Assembly (NCBI GenBank): GCA_948473115.1 | Contig: CAOKWI010000023.1 | Coordinates: 1 to 53,860 of the forward strand | Direction: 5' to 3' | DNA length: 53,860 nucleotides | DNA from: an uncultured Lachnospiraceae bacterium | GTDB lineage: Bacteria > Bacillota > Clostridia > Lachnospirales > Lachnospiraceae | Shown: positions 1 through 7,401 of the stretch, piece after piece | How positions within the stretch are numbered: the stretch's first letter is position 1 | How the letters are laid out: every line of letters begins with the position of its first letter | The notes under the pieces: model-generated | The model's database searches: none | The model's input: the letters and a program-made list of their open reading frames with translations, nothing else | Told to the model about the DNA's origin: nothing | Position numbers and translations under genes: made by a program

Positions 1-55
1 GTTTTCGCAGTCCCTGACGTTTTCACTGTCTTTGCCGTTTTCGCAGTCCCTGACG
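1..55. repeat. 19-bp direct repeat pair, in frame
   Basis: The 19 bases at 1-19 recur exactly at 37-55, a spacing of 36 bp or 12 codons. The repeat encodes the duplicated SGTAKT motif of the partial gene on the minus strand. Confidence 0.8.
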
Positions 56-173
56 CTTTCACGGCCTCTGCTGTTTCCACAGGCTTTGACGCCACACTTC
101 CTTCCGTGCTTCCCCCCAAATTTCCTTCCGCAGCCTTCGCTGCCCTCTTGATACTACCTGCTCCTACGGACAT
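1..173 (-). CDS. Partial Ala/Lys/Thr-rich protein after ParA
   Basis: Reading minus from an ATG at 173, an open frame of 57 codons runs off the window edge. It begins MSVGAGSIKRAAKAAEGN and turns into a low-complexity stretch rich in Ala, Lys, Thr, Ser and Gly with a repeated SGTAKT motif. The ATG lies 20 bases inside the end of the ParA gene, the usual overlap of a translationally coupled partner, so this is probably the ParA partner gene. I recognise no family. ParB-like or McdB-like adaptors are possible, because both often have disordered N-termini, but the folded part lies outside the window. Confidence 0.6.
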   Translation of the reverse strand, partial: MSVGAGSIKRAAKAAEGNLGGSTEGSVASKPVETAEAVKASGTAKTAKTVKTSGTAK

Positions 174-954
174 TTTTGTCTACCTCCTTTGCGAGCTCCA
201 GATACTCTCCGGCACTTCGCGCATTTTTCTTATGTACCATAACGGGCTTACTGTTATCCTGCGCCCATTCAATCTCACTGTCCACACGGATCACCGTGTC
301 AAATACCGTCACCTCCGCAAATTGGTTCAGGACCTCCATGGTCTGTCTGCCGTAATTCTTTCTGGCATCCAGTTTTGTGATCACCACTCCCAGCAGTTCC
401 AGACCAGGAGCAAGCTTTTTCACATTTTCCAGGAACTCGAACATGTTGGCCACGCCGAACAGCCCCCAGGGACTTGCCTCCACGGGCAGGATCACGTAGT
501 CGGAGGCACAGAGAATGTTCATGACCCAGCCGCCCAGGGTAGGTGGCGCATCGATCAGAATATAGTCGTATTCCCCGCTGTCTCTGATTTTCTCCAGCCC
601 TCTGGACAGGATCAGTTCTCTCTGCCACTTGGTGAACAGCTCATACTCTATGCCGCTCATCAGTGTGGAGGACGGGATCAGATCCACATTCCCATAGGAC
701 GTGTGTATCACATAATCTGACAGATCCTTCTCCCCGCGGATGGCGTGATACAGATTTTTCTCTCCCGCCGCAAACTCCAGCACCTGGTCCTCCGCAAAGA
801 AGGAGAGGGACAGATTCAGCTGCATATCCCCGTCCACCAGCAATACTTTTTTCCCCAGCGTTGAGAGGGAATAACCCACATTGGCACAGGTAGTGGTCTT
901 GCCGCTTCCGCCCTTATTATTCGCAAAGGCTATTGTCTTCGTCCGTCCTGCCAT
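154..954 (-). CDS. ParA/Soj-family ATPase linked to the BMC locus
   Basis: ParA/MinD-family ATPase of 266 aa. Near the N-terminus is a deviant Walker A with the signature lysine, KGGSGKTTT, followed by the switch I/A' motif DGDMQLNLS. The Walker B region (YILIDAPPTLGG) is near residue 140. The start at 954 (MAGRTKT) is preferred over the ATG at 981 because an AAAGGAA site precedes it. It overlaps the end of the DeoR gene by 38 bp and is itself overlapped by the next gene, so the three look cotranscribed. ParA ATPases segregate plasmids or chromosomes, and the McdA branch positions microcompartments. No parS site or standard ParB is visible, so BMC positioning is an inference from location. 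Confidence 0.85.
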   Translation of the reverse strand: MAGRTKTIAFANNKGGSGKTTTCANVGYSLSTLGKKVLLVDGDMQLNLSLSFFAEDQVLEFAAGEKNLYHAIRGEKDLSDYVIHTSYGNVDLIPSSTLMSGIEYELFTKWQRELILSRGLEKIRDSGEYDYILIDAPPTLGGWVMNILCASDYVILPVEASPWGLFGVANMFEFLENVKKLAPGLELLGVVITKLDARKNYGRQTMEVLNQFAEVTVFDTVIRVDSEIEWAQDNSKPVMVHKKNARSAGEYLELAKEVDKNVRRSR

Positions 955-1708
955 AGAGACACTCGATTCCTTTCTCCGCAAAGTAACTCATCCATTCTTC
1001 CGAGGGGCGTATATCCGTCACCACCATATCTATGGCGGACAATTTACAGATCTTTGAAAAGGCGATATTGTCAAACTTTGTGTGATCCACCGCCAGGATC
1101 CGCTGCTTTGCACAGTTTAGCATGGTCTGCTTCACCTGGGAAAACATTTCGTTGGCATCCGTGATGCCTTTCTCCATATCAACACCCTTACAGGACAGTA
1201 TCACCTTATCCGCGTTGAAGGAGCTGACTCCCTCCATTGCCTTCGGTCCCACCAGCGCCAGGTAATTCTCCCGCAGCGTCCCTCCGGTGGAAATGATATC
1301 CCATCCGCTGACGTCGGACAGCTCCACCAGTACCTCTATGGAATTGGTGATCACCGTCAGGCGCTTGCGGCTTTTCAGTGCTTTCACAATGGAAACTGCC
1401 GTGGTGCTCGGGTCCACAATAATATGCTCCCCCTCCTGCACCAGGCCGCTGACCAGTTCGGCAATCACCTGCTTTCCTCCCATATTCCGTTTCTTACGGA
1501 CATTAAAGGGCATGTCTATGCCGGAGATCTCATTCAGGATGGCGCCGCCGTAACTCTTGGTGGCAAGCCCGTCCTTGTCAAGCTTATCCAGATCCCTGCG
1601 GATCGTTTCCTCCGAGACATCAAAGAGGGCGCTTAACTCACTGACGATTACCTTTTTCTCATCCTGCAATTTTTCCAAGATCAAATTTCTGCGCTCGGCC
1701 GCCAGCAC
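917..1708 (-). CDS. DeoR-family transcriptional regulator
   Basis: A 263-aa DeoR-type regulator. An N-terminal winged helix (residues about 5-58, with VSEETIRRDLDKLDKDG) is followed by a sugar-phosphate-sensing domain of the DeoR C-terminal type (about 75-235). The start is the GTG at 1708: an AGGAGG lies 8 bases before it, whereas the GTG at 1717 would abut that site. E. coli FucR belongs to the same family and responds to L-fuculose 1-phosphate. Position directly after the BMC operon makes it the likely regulator of that operon, with fuculose or rhamnulose phosphate as possible effector (inference). A paired palindrome at the fucA promoter is a candidate operator. Confidence 0.85.
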   Translation of the reverse strand: MLAAERRNLILEKLQDEKKVIVSELSALFDVSEETIRRDLDKLDKDGLATKSYGGAILNEISGIDMPFNVRKKRNMGGKQVIAELVSGLVQEGEHIIVDPSTTAVSIVKALKSRKRLTVITNSIEVLVELSDVSGWDIISTGGTLRENYLALVGPKAMEGVSSFNADKVILSCKGVDMEKGITDANEMFSQVKQTMLNCAKQRILAVDHTKFDNIAFSKICKLSAIDMVVTDIRPSEEWMSYFAEKGIECLYGRTDEDNSLCE

Positions 1709-1763
1709 TGTAAGCACCTCCTGTCAATGGGTCTTTTAAAGAAGTAATTACGAATGACTTTAT

Positions 1764-1809
1764 AAAAAAGAGGTGTAAAGCGCTGCTCATCCAACGAAAA
1801 CCTTACACC
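1764..1809 (-). terminator. Candidate rho-independent terminator before deoR
   Basis: On the minus strand GGTGTAA pairs with TTACACC across a loop of roughly 25-30 bases, followed by TCTTTTTT. It sits between the 63-aa gene and the DeoR gene and could be a leaky terminator or attenuator. The stem is short and the loop long. Confidence 0.45.
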
Positions 1810-1832
1810 CCGCCTGATATTGATAGTCATGA

Positions 1833-2024
1833 TTACTCATTGATATAGTCAATTTCTGTCAAATTCACACCAGCCACTGCCAACAATGCCTTTAAGGACT
1901 TATAATCTTCCTTTAAATCAGCATATGTTTTCACTGCATTTTCTTCTTTTGCCAGTTTCATGCGTCTTTGCACTTTTACGAAATCATCAATAGCTTTTTG
2001 TGTAATTTCAAGACCGTTTGGCAT
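1833..2024 (-). CDS. 63-aa helical protein of unknown function
   Basis: Small, charged and probably all-helical protein beginning MPNGLEITQKAIDDFVKV. I recognise no family. It has no membrane segment or cysteines. An AGGTGG site lies 4 bases before the ATG and a consensus promoter sits just upstream, so expression is likely. It lies between the last BMC operon gene and deoR/parA and is the first gene of what looks like a separate small transcript. Confidence 0.65.
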   Translation of the reverse strand: MPNGLEITQKAIDDFVKVQRRMKLAKEENAVKTYADLKEDYKSLKALLAVAGVNLTEIDYINE

Positions 2025-2073
2025 ATAACCACCTGCTTTCCAATCGTGCCAGCCGCGTTTTTCCAGTACCTTT

Positions 2074-2102
2074 ATTATAGCAATCTATGCCCAGGGTGTA
2101 AA
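2074..2102 (-). promoter_or_regulatory. Sigma-A-type promoter for the 63-aa gene (and perhaps deoR-parA)
   Basis: On the minus strand TTTACA (2097-2102) and TATAAT (2074-2079) are separated by exactly 17 bases. It starts just after the stop codon of the last BMC operon gene and reads into the 63-aa gene. Confidence 0.8.
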
Positions 2103-2108
2103 GCACTT

Positions 2109-2801
2109 TTATAAGATAAACAGATATTCGCCCACCCGGAAACGGCGACTCTCCGGCTCGTCCACGGTCAAAGAGTAACCATACCTGCAAGGAGCCTCCG
2201 TTGCCCTTTCCATCGGAGCGATGGCGCCATCCTCACTGACCTTTCCATCAATGGCCTTGATCTTACAGGTAAACACCGCCTCACCGGGTGCATGGCCGAA
2301 AGACACCTCGTCCCCGATACCGGCGCTGCCGTTCACCACTGTGCCAACCACGACTGTCCCCACACCCTCTATACTGAAAATATCCTTAATACAAAACAAA
2401 AATCCCTTACAATGTCTTGGCATTCCTCCCACCGGTTCATCCAATGGTACGGAACCTATGGGAACAAGCCGGTCTCCGGCACGAAAATCCGTTTTGTGCC
2501 GTCCCGGAACCATCAGGGCATAATACCCGCTGGTAGAGGAACCATCCGCCCGCGCCTCCTTGGAATGGTGACGTTCCTTGGTCTGGTGATCCACATATCC
2601 AATACCCTCAATGGCACAGAGAAAACTCTCCCCCGCCCCGGACACGCAGACCGCCCTGTCTCCCTGACGGATGACACCTTCCGTAATCTGGCCCACAACC
2701 AGTACTCCCATGCCATGTTCCAAAGGAATCACCCCTTCAACCTGGAAGTTGAAGTTCTTCTGCTCCTCCTTCTTCCGTTTCCCAAAAGGAAGCGATTTCA
2801 T
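2109..2801 (-). CDS. Tandem EF-Tu domain-II-like beta-barrel protein in the BMC operon
   Basis: A 230-aa protein with a basic N-terminal tail (MKSLPFGKRKKEEQK) and two beta-barrel repeats resembling domain II of translational GTPases (GTP_EFTU_D2). Repeat 1 (about 18-115) has GMGVLVVGQITEG...IRQGD, and repeat 2 (about 130-230) has GVGTVVVGTVVNG...GIGDEV. There is no G domain, so no Walker A or NKxD. The start is the ATG at 2801, set 9 bases after AGGAG; the longer frame to 2858 lacks a site. It is the last gene of the BMC operon, about 70 bp after pduT. I know no function for such a protein in microcompartments. It could be a shell or cargo adaptor, or a scaffold. Confidence 0.75.
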   Translation of the reverse strand: MKSLPFGKRKKEEQKNFNFQVEGVIPLEHGMGVLVVGQITEGVIRQGDRAVCVSGAGESFLCAIEGIGYVDHQTKERHHSKEARADGSSTSGYYALMVPGRHKTDFRAGDRLVPIGSVPLDEPVGGMPRHCKGFLFCIKDIFSIEGVGTVVVGTVVNGSAGIGDEVSFGHAPGEAVFTCKIKAIDGKVSEDGAIAPMERATEAPCRYGYSLTVDEPESRRFRVGEYLFIL

Positions 2802-2872
2802 ATGACGGTTCTCCTTTCCAAAAAACGATGGACTCGAACAGGCATTCTCCTCGTCCAAACCAAAACCCGTTC

Positions 2873-3421
2873 CTACAGGATGGACTTAATGATCTGGTCA
2901 TCCGGATGTGCAATGACGGTGGAGTCCAGATACATTCCGCTCTCCGCCACGGCCGCCTTCGCCCTGGCGATGGCAGCGTCCACCGCGGAGACCTCGCCGC
3001 ACAGGTACACATAGGACTTGCCGCACATGCCCTTTGCCACACGCAGCTCGATCAGTTCCACCTCGGAGGTCTTTGCCGCCACATCAGCAGCCACGATAAT
3101 GGATGCCGCGTCAAAGGTTTCCAGCACTCCCAGGGAACTCACTTTCTCGATATGGGTGGTCCCGTAGATGGCGGGGAAGATCCCCTCGTCCGGATTTCCC
3201 AGGACAAAGCTGTCGATCAGCTGCTCCCCGTACTGTGTCTTGGCCGTCTCCACCGCCGCGCTGACGGCGCTGAGATCGCCGGTGATCAGCGCTATGTATT
3301 TTCCAGGACAGACAACCTGTGCCTCCACCAGTTCCACCGCCGCAGTCTTTACCATGGCATCCGCCGCAGTGACACCTGTGGAAACTGTCTTAAACTCAAT
3401 CATTCCTAACGCTCTGCTCAT
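2873..3421 (-). CDS. pduT: PduT-type tandem-BMC-domain shell protein
   Basis: A 182-aa protein with two BMC domains (about 3-88 and 95-180), which assembles as a pseudohexameric trimer in microcompartment shells. Cys38 in the motif VVCPGKY matches the PduT cysteine that binds a [4Fe-4S] cluster at the trimer axis. The gene starts 7 bp after the PduS-like gene. In Pdu systems PduS binds PduT and the pair is thought to pass electrons across the shell, so adjacency supports the assignment. The role here would be redox balancing for aldehyde or alcohol dehydrogenase (inference). Confidence 0.93.
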   Translation of the reverse strand: MSRALGMIEFKTVSTGVTAADAMVKTAAVELVEAQVVCPGKYIALITGDLSAVSAAVETAKTQYGEQLIDSFVLGNPDEGIFPAIYGTTHIEKVSSLGVLETFDAASIIVAADVAAKTSEVELIELRVAKGMCGKSYVYLCGEVSAVDAAIARAKAAVAESGMYLDSTVIAHPDDQIIKSIL

Positions 3422-3428
3422 GGCCTGC

Positions 3429-4781
3429 CTACCTCTCTGTAATCACAATATATTGATTCGTCACTTCCCTGACGATTCCATCCATGGAAGCATGGACTGC
3501 CACACTTAACCCGTTGCCCGGTCCGGCAATCATATCCCCCGTCTTCACCTTCGCCCCCTCTTTCACCACGGGAACCGCGGGGGCGCCGATGTGCTGGCTC
3601 GTGAGGATCTTCACCTTATGGATGATATCCTGCCCCTTCCAGTAACCGTCCTCCTGCAGGGGAGCCTCCACATCATACCGGGAAAGTCCCAGTCTGGCCG
3701 CCAGCCTCTCCTCCGGCACCTTGCGGTACTGCCTGCTCTCCTGCACGGGCGCAGGCTTTACATCCGCGGGCGGCTTCACGCCTGCCTTTCTCAGCCCCAG
3801 CTTATAATCCGCGATCAGGCTCCTGGGGGACAGCCCCTGGGGACAGGAGAAGTTCTCGCACAGTCCGCAGGAACTGCAGAACATGGTATTCAGGAATACG
3901 TTTGTGTCCTGGAAGTCCTGGTTCGCCGCGCTCCGCATGAATTTATGCGGCTCGATGGGATGCCCCAGCGCATGCCTGGGACACAGGCTGGTACAGGTCT
4001 CGCACTGGCAGCAGGAGGAGGCCGCGCGCTTTAAATCGATGGCCGCATTCCGGTTCTTCCTCTGTATCAGCGAGTGGGATTTGTCCAGCACAATCACCGC
4101 GTTGGTGGTCTTGGTCACCACCGCCGTCTCCTCCGCCAGGTTTCCCATCATGGGACCGCCCACCAGGTATGCAGGATCCTTAACGGTTACCTCCCCCGCG
4201 TATGCCACCACGTCCTTCAGCGACGTTCCCAGCGGAACCCTGACCGTGATGGGATGTTCCACCTCCCCCACCACGGTCACCAGTTTGTCGATCACAGGGA
4301 TGTCCCTCTCTACCGCGCGGTATACATTGTAGACCGTCTCCACGTTGAAGACCGCCACGCCCTCCTCAATGGGAAGCCCTCCGGGGCGGATCACCCTTCC
4401 CGTGGCCTCGTAGATCAGCACCACCTCGTCCCCCATGGGGTATGCACCGTCCAGAAGCTGGACACGCATGTTGGGGTATGCGTCTATGTATCTGTCTATG
4501 GCTTTCAAAGTCGCCTTATATTCTCTTTTAATGCCGATAACAGCCTCTTTCGCGCCCACGGTCCGGGCGATCATGTCAAAGGCTTTCAAAATCTCTCCGG
4601 CGCACTGTCCCAGCAGCTGCCTGTGAAGCTTGAGCAGAGGTTCGCACTCCGCACAGTTCATCAGTATCACCTCGGCGCGCTCATCCAGCTTCGCGTAGGT
4701 TGGAAAGCCAGCGCCGCCGGCACCCACCGCGCCCACATTCTGTAAGATCTGCTTTAACTCCTGAATTTCCATCATAATCAT
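3429..4781 (-). CDS. pduS: PduS-like RnfC-type flavo/iron-sulfur protein
   Basis: A 450-aa RnfC/Nqo1-type protein. The N-terminal NADH/FMN-binding motif GAGGAGFPTYAKL (about 20-32) is followed by an SLBB segment, two [4Fe-4S] motifs (CCQCETCTSLC and CSSCGLCENFSC, about 255-315) and a C-terminal barrel-sandwich domain. The homologue PduS is a cobalamin reductase in B12-dependent Pdu systems. This locus uses a glycyl radical dehydratase, so the protein more likely moves electrons from NADH to PduT or to the activase. The start could be the ATG at 4781, 4775 or 4772; no strong ribosome binding site decides. Confidence 0.88.
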   Translation of the reverse strand: MIMMEIQELKQILQNVGAVGAGGAGFPTYAKLDERAEVILMNCAECEPLLKLHRQLLGQCAGEILKAFDMIARTVGAKEAVIGIKREYKATLKAIDRYIDAYPNMRVQLLDGAYPMGDEVVLIYEATGRVIRPGGLPIEEGVAVFNVETVYNVYRAVERDIPVIDKLVTVVGEVEHPITVRVPLGTSLKDVVAYAGEVTVKDPAYLVGGPMMGNLAEETAVVTKTTNAVIVLDKSHSLIQRKNRNAAIDLKRAASSCCQCETCTSLCPRHALGHPIEPHKFMRSAANQDFQDTNVFLNTMFCSSCGLCENFSCPQGLSPRSLIADYKLGLRKAGVKPPADVKPAPVQESRQYRKVPEERLAARLGLSRYDVEAPLQEDGYWKGQDIIHKVKILTSQHIGAPAVPVVKEGAKVKTGDMIAGPGNGLSVAVHASMDGIVREVTNQYIVITER

Positions 4782-4857
4782 CCATTCTGAAACATCGTAT
4801 CGGCTCAGACAGCCCCATCCTCAAAGTCAAAGCTGCGTTCCTATGCAATCATGTCAT

Positions 4858-4950
4858 ATTTCTCCCTGTCTGAGATCCCTGTTTCCAGCTTTCTGTCTGA
4901 AATTTTTATTTTCGGCTTTCTGTCCAAAATCTTTGTTTCCGACTTTCATA
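4858..4950. repeat. Degenerate tandem repeats in the eutN-pduS spacer
   Basis: Three imperfect units of about 30 bp, each containing a variant of TTTCTGTC followed by AAAATCTTTGTTTCC-like sequence, fill the spacer between the EutN and PduS-like genes. Function unknown. Confidence 0.5.
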
Positions 4951-4957
4951 TTACAGA

Positions 4958-5206
4958 TCATTTCTCGTCCACAATTCCGACGATTGCAGCGTCCACAGGC
5001 ACATTCTCCATGCCCACCCTGGCGCCGCTGCCTGTCACCACCAGAACCGTTTCCCCGATCCCGGCACCGATATTGTCGATGGCCACAAATTTGGAGACAC
5101 CTGATGCCATCTCCTCCAATGGTTCAATGATCATGAACTTATTACCGATCAGATTTTCACATTTGCGGGTAGAAACAATGCTTCCAACCACCTTACCTAT
5201 CACCAT
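4958..5206 (-). CDS. eutN: EutN/CcmL-type pentameric vertex protein
   Basis: An 82-aa EutN/CcmL family protein (MVIGKVVGSIVST at the N-terminus and VDAAIVGIVDEK at the end). Pentamers cap the vertices of the microcompartment shell. The start is the ATG at 5206: AGGAG lies 9 bases before it, while the ATG at 5215 abuts that site. It is the only vertex protein in the window. Confidence 0.95.
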   Translation of the reverse strand: MVIGKVVGSIVSTRKCENLIGNKFMIIEPLEEMASGVSKFVAIDNIGAGIGETVLVVTGSGARVGMENVPVDAAIVGIVDEK

Positions 5207-5297
5207 GGCGTCCATCTCCTGTTGTGCGGACGGACAACTGACTGTCCGCCCGCCAGATATTCTTGCATTCCGTCAAAAACCTGTTCCGTTGATACCT

Positions 5298-5948
5298 TTA
5301 CAGTTCCCTGATGATCGTGACCTTGTCGCCGGTCTTGATCTTGCTGGCATTCGCCTCATCGGTGTCAATGTGCATCTCCAGGGTAAAGCTGTCATCCACA
5401 CGGATCTTTACCTGGTTGAACACAGTGCCTCTCTCATTGTCTGCCTTTACCGACACGATGTCACCGTCGTGAACCCCTGCCGCCAGCGCGTCCGCAGGCG
5501 CCATGTGGATATGGCGCATGGCGATGATGCAGCCCTCCTTCATGTAGATCGCGCCCTTGGGACCCACTACCGCGATAGGGGCGCTGGCAGCCACATTTCC
5601 GGACTCCCGGACGGGCGCCGCGATGCCCAGCTTCATGGCGTCCGTAGCGGAGATCTCCACCTGGGATGCCTTTCTCACAGGCCCCAGGACTCTCACATTT
5701 TCAATTGCCCGAAGCTTGATGCCAACAATGGTGACAGTCTCATTGCTTGCAAACTGTCCTCCCATAAGGTCCTTCTTCTTCGTCAAATGATAGCCCTCAC
5801 CAAACAGGGTTTCCACATCCTGTTGGGTCAGGTGGATATGTCTTGCGGACACACCCACCGGAACCTGATAGCCATTGGTCCTGTGATCCATTTTATTGAT
5901 GGTTTCAAGAACCGCTTTCGTGATTGCTTCAACTGTCTGTTGTTCCAT
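5298..5948 (-). CDS. pduL: PduL phosphotransacylase
   Basis: A 216-aa PduL-type phosphotransacylase converting propionyl-CoA and phosphate to propionyl phosphate and CoA inside the microcompartment. Residues 1-20 form an amphipathic helix (VEAITKAVLETINKM), a typical encapsulation peptide. Metal-binding histidines are visible in ARHIHL, MRHIHM and EMHIDTDE. A GGGGGTG site precedes the ATG at 5948; the longer start at 5975 adds nine poorly supported residues. With the aldehyde dehydrogenase it recycles CoA inside the shell. Confidence 0.95.
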   Translation of the reverse strand: MEQQTVEAITKAVLETINKMDHRTNGYQVPVGVSARHIHLTQQDVETLFGEGYHLTKKKDLMGGQFASNETVTIVGIKLRAIENVRVLGPVRKASQVEISATDAMKLGIAAPVRESGNVAASAPIAVVGPKGAIYMKEGCIIAMRHIHMAPADALAAGVHDGDIVSVKADNERGTVFNQVKIRVDDSFTLEMHIDTDEANASKIKTGDKVTIIREL

Positions 5949-6009
5949 GTTTACACCCCCGCGTACCGCCGGCATGCCTGCGGTACTGCTCTAATAATAG
6001 AATTCACAC

Positions 6010-6288
6010 CTATTTGATTTTGGGAAGGATCATCTCCACATCCGTATGAGGGCGAGGGATTACATGGGTAGCTACCAGTTCACCCAGCTTGGATGCGCTT
6101 GCGGAACCAGCCTCCACGGAAGACTTCACAGCGCCTACATCACCGCGTACCATCACGGTCACCAGGCCGGATCCGATCTTCTCCGTACCTACCAGGGTAA
6201 CGTTTGCCGCCTTACACATTGCATCCGCTGCCTCAATTGCTGCCACCAGACCTCTTGTTTCCACCATTCCTAATGCTTCCTGTGCCAT
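6010..6288 (-). CDS. PduA/PduJ-like BMC-H shell protein (copy 1)
   Basis: A 92-aa single-BMC-domain protein with the pore loop KIGSGLV and the usual C-terminal strand [11 protein letters not shown]. It forms hexameric shell tiles whose central pore passes small metabolites. AGGAGG sits 7 bases before the ATG. It differs from the BMC-H protein at 7003-7278 at about ten of 91 positions, so the two are recent tandem paralogues. Confidence 0.96.
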   Translation of the reverse strand: MAQEALGMVETRGLVAAIEAADAMCKAANVTLVGTEKIGSGLVTVMVRGDVGAVKSSVEAGSASASKLGELVATHVIPRPHTDVEMILPKIK

Positions 6289-6342
6289 TTCATTTCCTCC
6301 TGTTTTAAAATTGATGTGCTGCTTACTTTCATCAGCGCTCTC

Positions 6343-6678
6343 TTAGACTTCCTGGATCGTCTGCGCATCCAGTGTGCTCACTTCCTGTTTATCCCTGAAC
6401 CGGCTGGCGCTCAATTTCACAAGACGCCATATCTCCTCGTGGGGATTTGCGATCACACCGCTTGCCACAGGCTTCTTGATCGCGTTCTTTGAGGCGTTTT
6501 CCACCGCCTCCGTGACAGACGCCACATCACCCATAACCACAATGGTGACAAGCCGTCCGCCCAGTTTTCTCTCCCAGGTGACCAGTTCCACGCCGGATGC
6601 CTTGCACATGATATCCAGTGCATCCACTGCGGCAACCACACCTGAGATCTCGATAAAACCTAATGATGTATTGCTCAT
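6343..6678 (-). CDS. BMC-H shell protein with C-terminal extension
   Basis: A 111-aa protein: one BMC domain (about 3-90) plus a polar C-terminal extension of about 20 residues. The pore loop reads KLGGRLV, placing an arginine near the pore, unlike the GSG pore of its neighbours. The start is the ATG at 6678, seven bases after AAGGAG; ten extra residues in the longer frame are unlikely. It may give a pore with different selectivity. Confidence 0.92.
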   Translation of the reverse strand: MSNTSLGFIEISGVVAAVDALDIMCKASGVELVTWERKLGGRLVTIVVMGDVASVTEAVENASKNAIKKPVASGVIANPHEEIWRLVKLSASRFRDKQEVSTLDAQTIQEV

Positions 6679-6697
6679 TGACTGGCTCCTTCTTCTG

Positions 6698-7001
6698 CTT
6701 CCCGTCATGCCGCCTCCGGCGGCACAAACATTCCATAAGAAGAATGCCCGATCTTGGCATTCTTCTGTGTGAGAAAGGCGCTGCTTTTGCGTCGTAGAAA
6801 ATCTTCGCGAAGCGGCCTTTGCCGCAAGCGATTAGATTTTCTTCTCACACTTCCCGTCATGCCGCCTCCGGCGGCACAAACATTCCATAAGAAGAATGCC
6901 CGATCTTGGCATTCTTCTGTGTGAGAAAGGCGCTGCTTTTGCGTCGTAGAAAATCTTCGCGAAGCGGCCTTTGCCGCAAGCGATTAGATTTTCTTCTCAC
7001 A
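6698..7001. repeat. Perfect 152-bp tandem duplication of a hairpin element
   Basis: Bases 6698-6849 are repeated, as far as can be read exactly, at 6850-7001. Each unit has at least three dyads: GCCGCC/GGCGGC with a 3-base loop, AGAATGCC/GGCATTCT with a 7-base loop, and GAAAATCT/AGATTTTC enclosing TCGC/GCGA and GCGGC/GCCGC. GTGTGAGAA/TTCTCACAC forms an outer pair. The block spans from the stop codon of one shell gene to the ribosome binding site of the next. Confidence 0.9.
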
Positions 7002-7002
7002 C

Positions 7003-7278
7003 TTAGATCTTGGGAAGAATCTTCTCCACATCCGTGTGAGGACGGGGAATCACGTGTGCCGCTACCAGTTCACCCAGTCTGCTTGCGGCTGCGGAACCGC
7101 TCTCCACAGACGCCTTCACAGCGCCTACGTCGCCGCGCACCATAACCGTTACCAGACCGGATCCGATCTTCTCCGTACCCACCAGGGTAACCTCCGCTGA
7201 CTTGGTCATGGCATCAGCGGCCTCAATCGCTGCTGTCAGACCTCTTGTTTCCACCATTCCTAATGCTTCCTGTGCCAT
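7003..7278 (-). CDS. PduA/PduJ-like BMC-H shell protein (copy 2)
   Basis: A 91-aa single-BMC-domain hexamer-forming shell protein with pore loop KIGSGLV, a close paralogue of the protein at 6010-6288. Substitutions are scattered (for example V15T, C25T, N29E). An AAAGGAG site precedes the ATG. Its stop codon is directly followed by the tandem hairpin duplication. Confidence 0.96.
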   Translation of the reverse strand: MAQEALGMVETRGLTAAIEAADAMTKSAEVTLVGTEKIGSGLVTVMVRGDVGAVKASVESGSAAASRLGELVAAHVIPRPHTDVEKILPKI

Positions 7279-7317
7279 AAAGTTCTCCTTTCTTATTCCG
7301 TCGCTGCATATATCCAG

Positions 7318-7392
7318 TTTCCGTCAGGGCTTCATTCCCTTCGGGCTTCCTGTTTCCACCAAGGCTTCATTCCCCTCGGACCTTCTGTTTCC
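7318..7392. repeat. Imperfect 30-bp direct repeat between shell genes
   Basis: A unit reading roughly GGCTTCATTCCC-TCGG-CTTCTGTTTCC occurs twice in tandem in the 123-bp spacer. No gene or clear terminator is seen. Confidence 0.5.
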
Positions 7393-7401
7393 GTCCGCTT
7401 A

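Noticed and set aside
106..720. 204-codon open frame on the plus strand
   Set aside because: Antisense to ParA, which has complete motifs.
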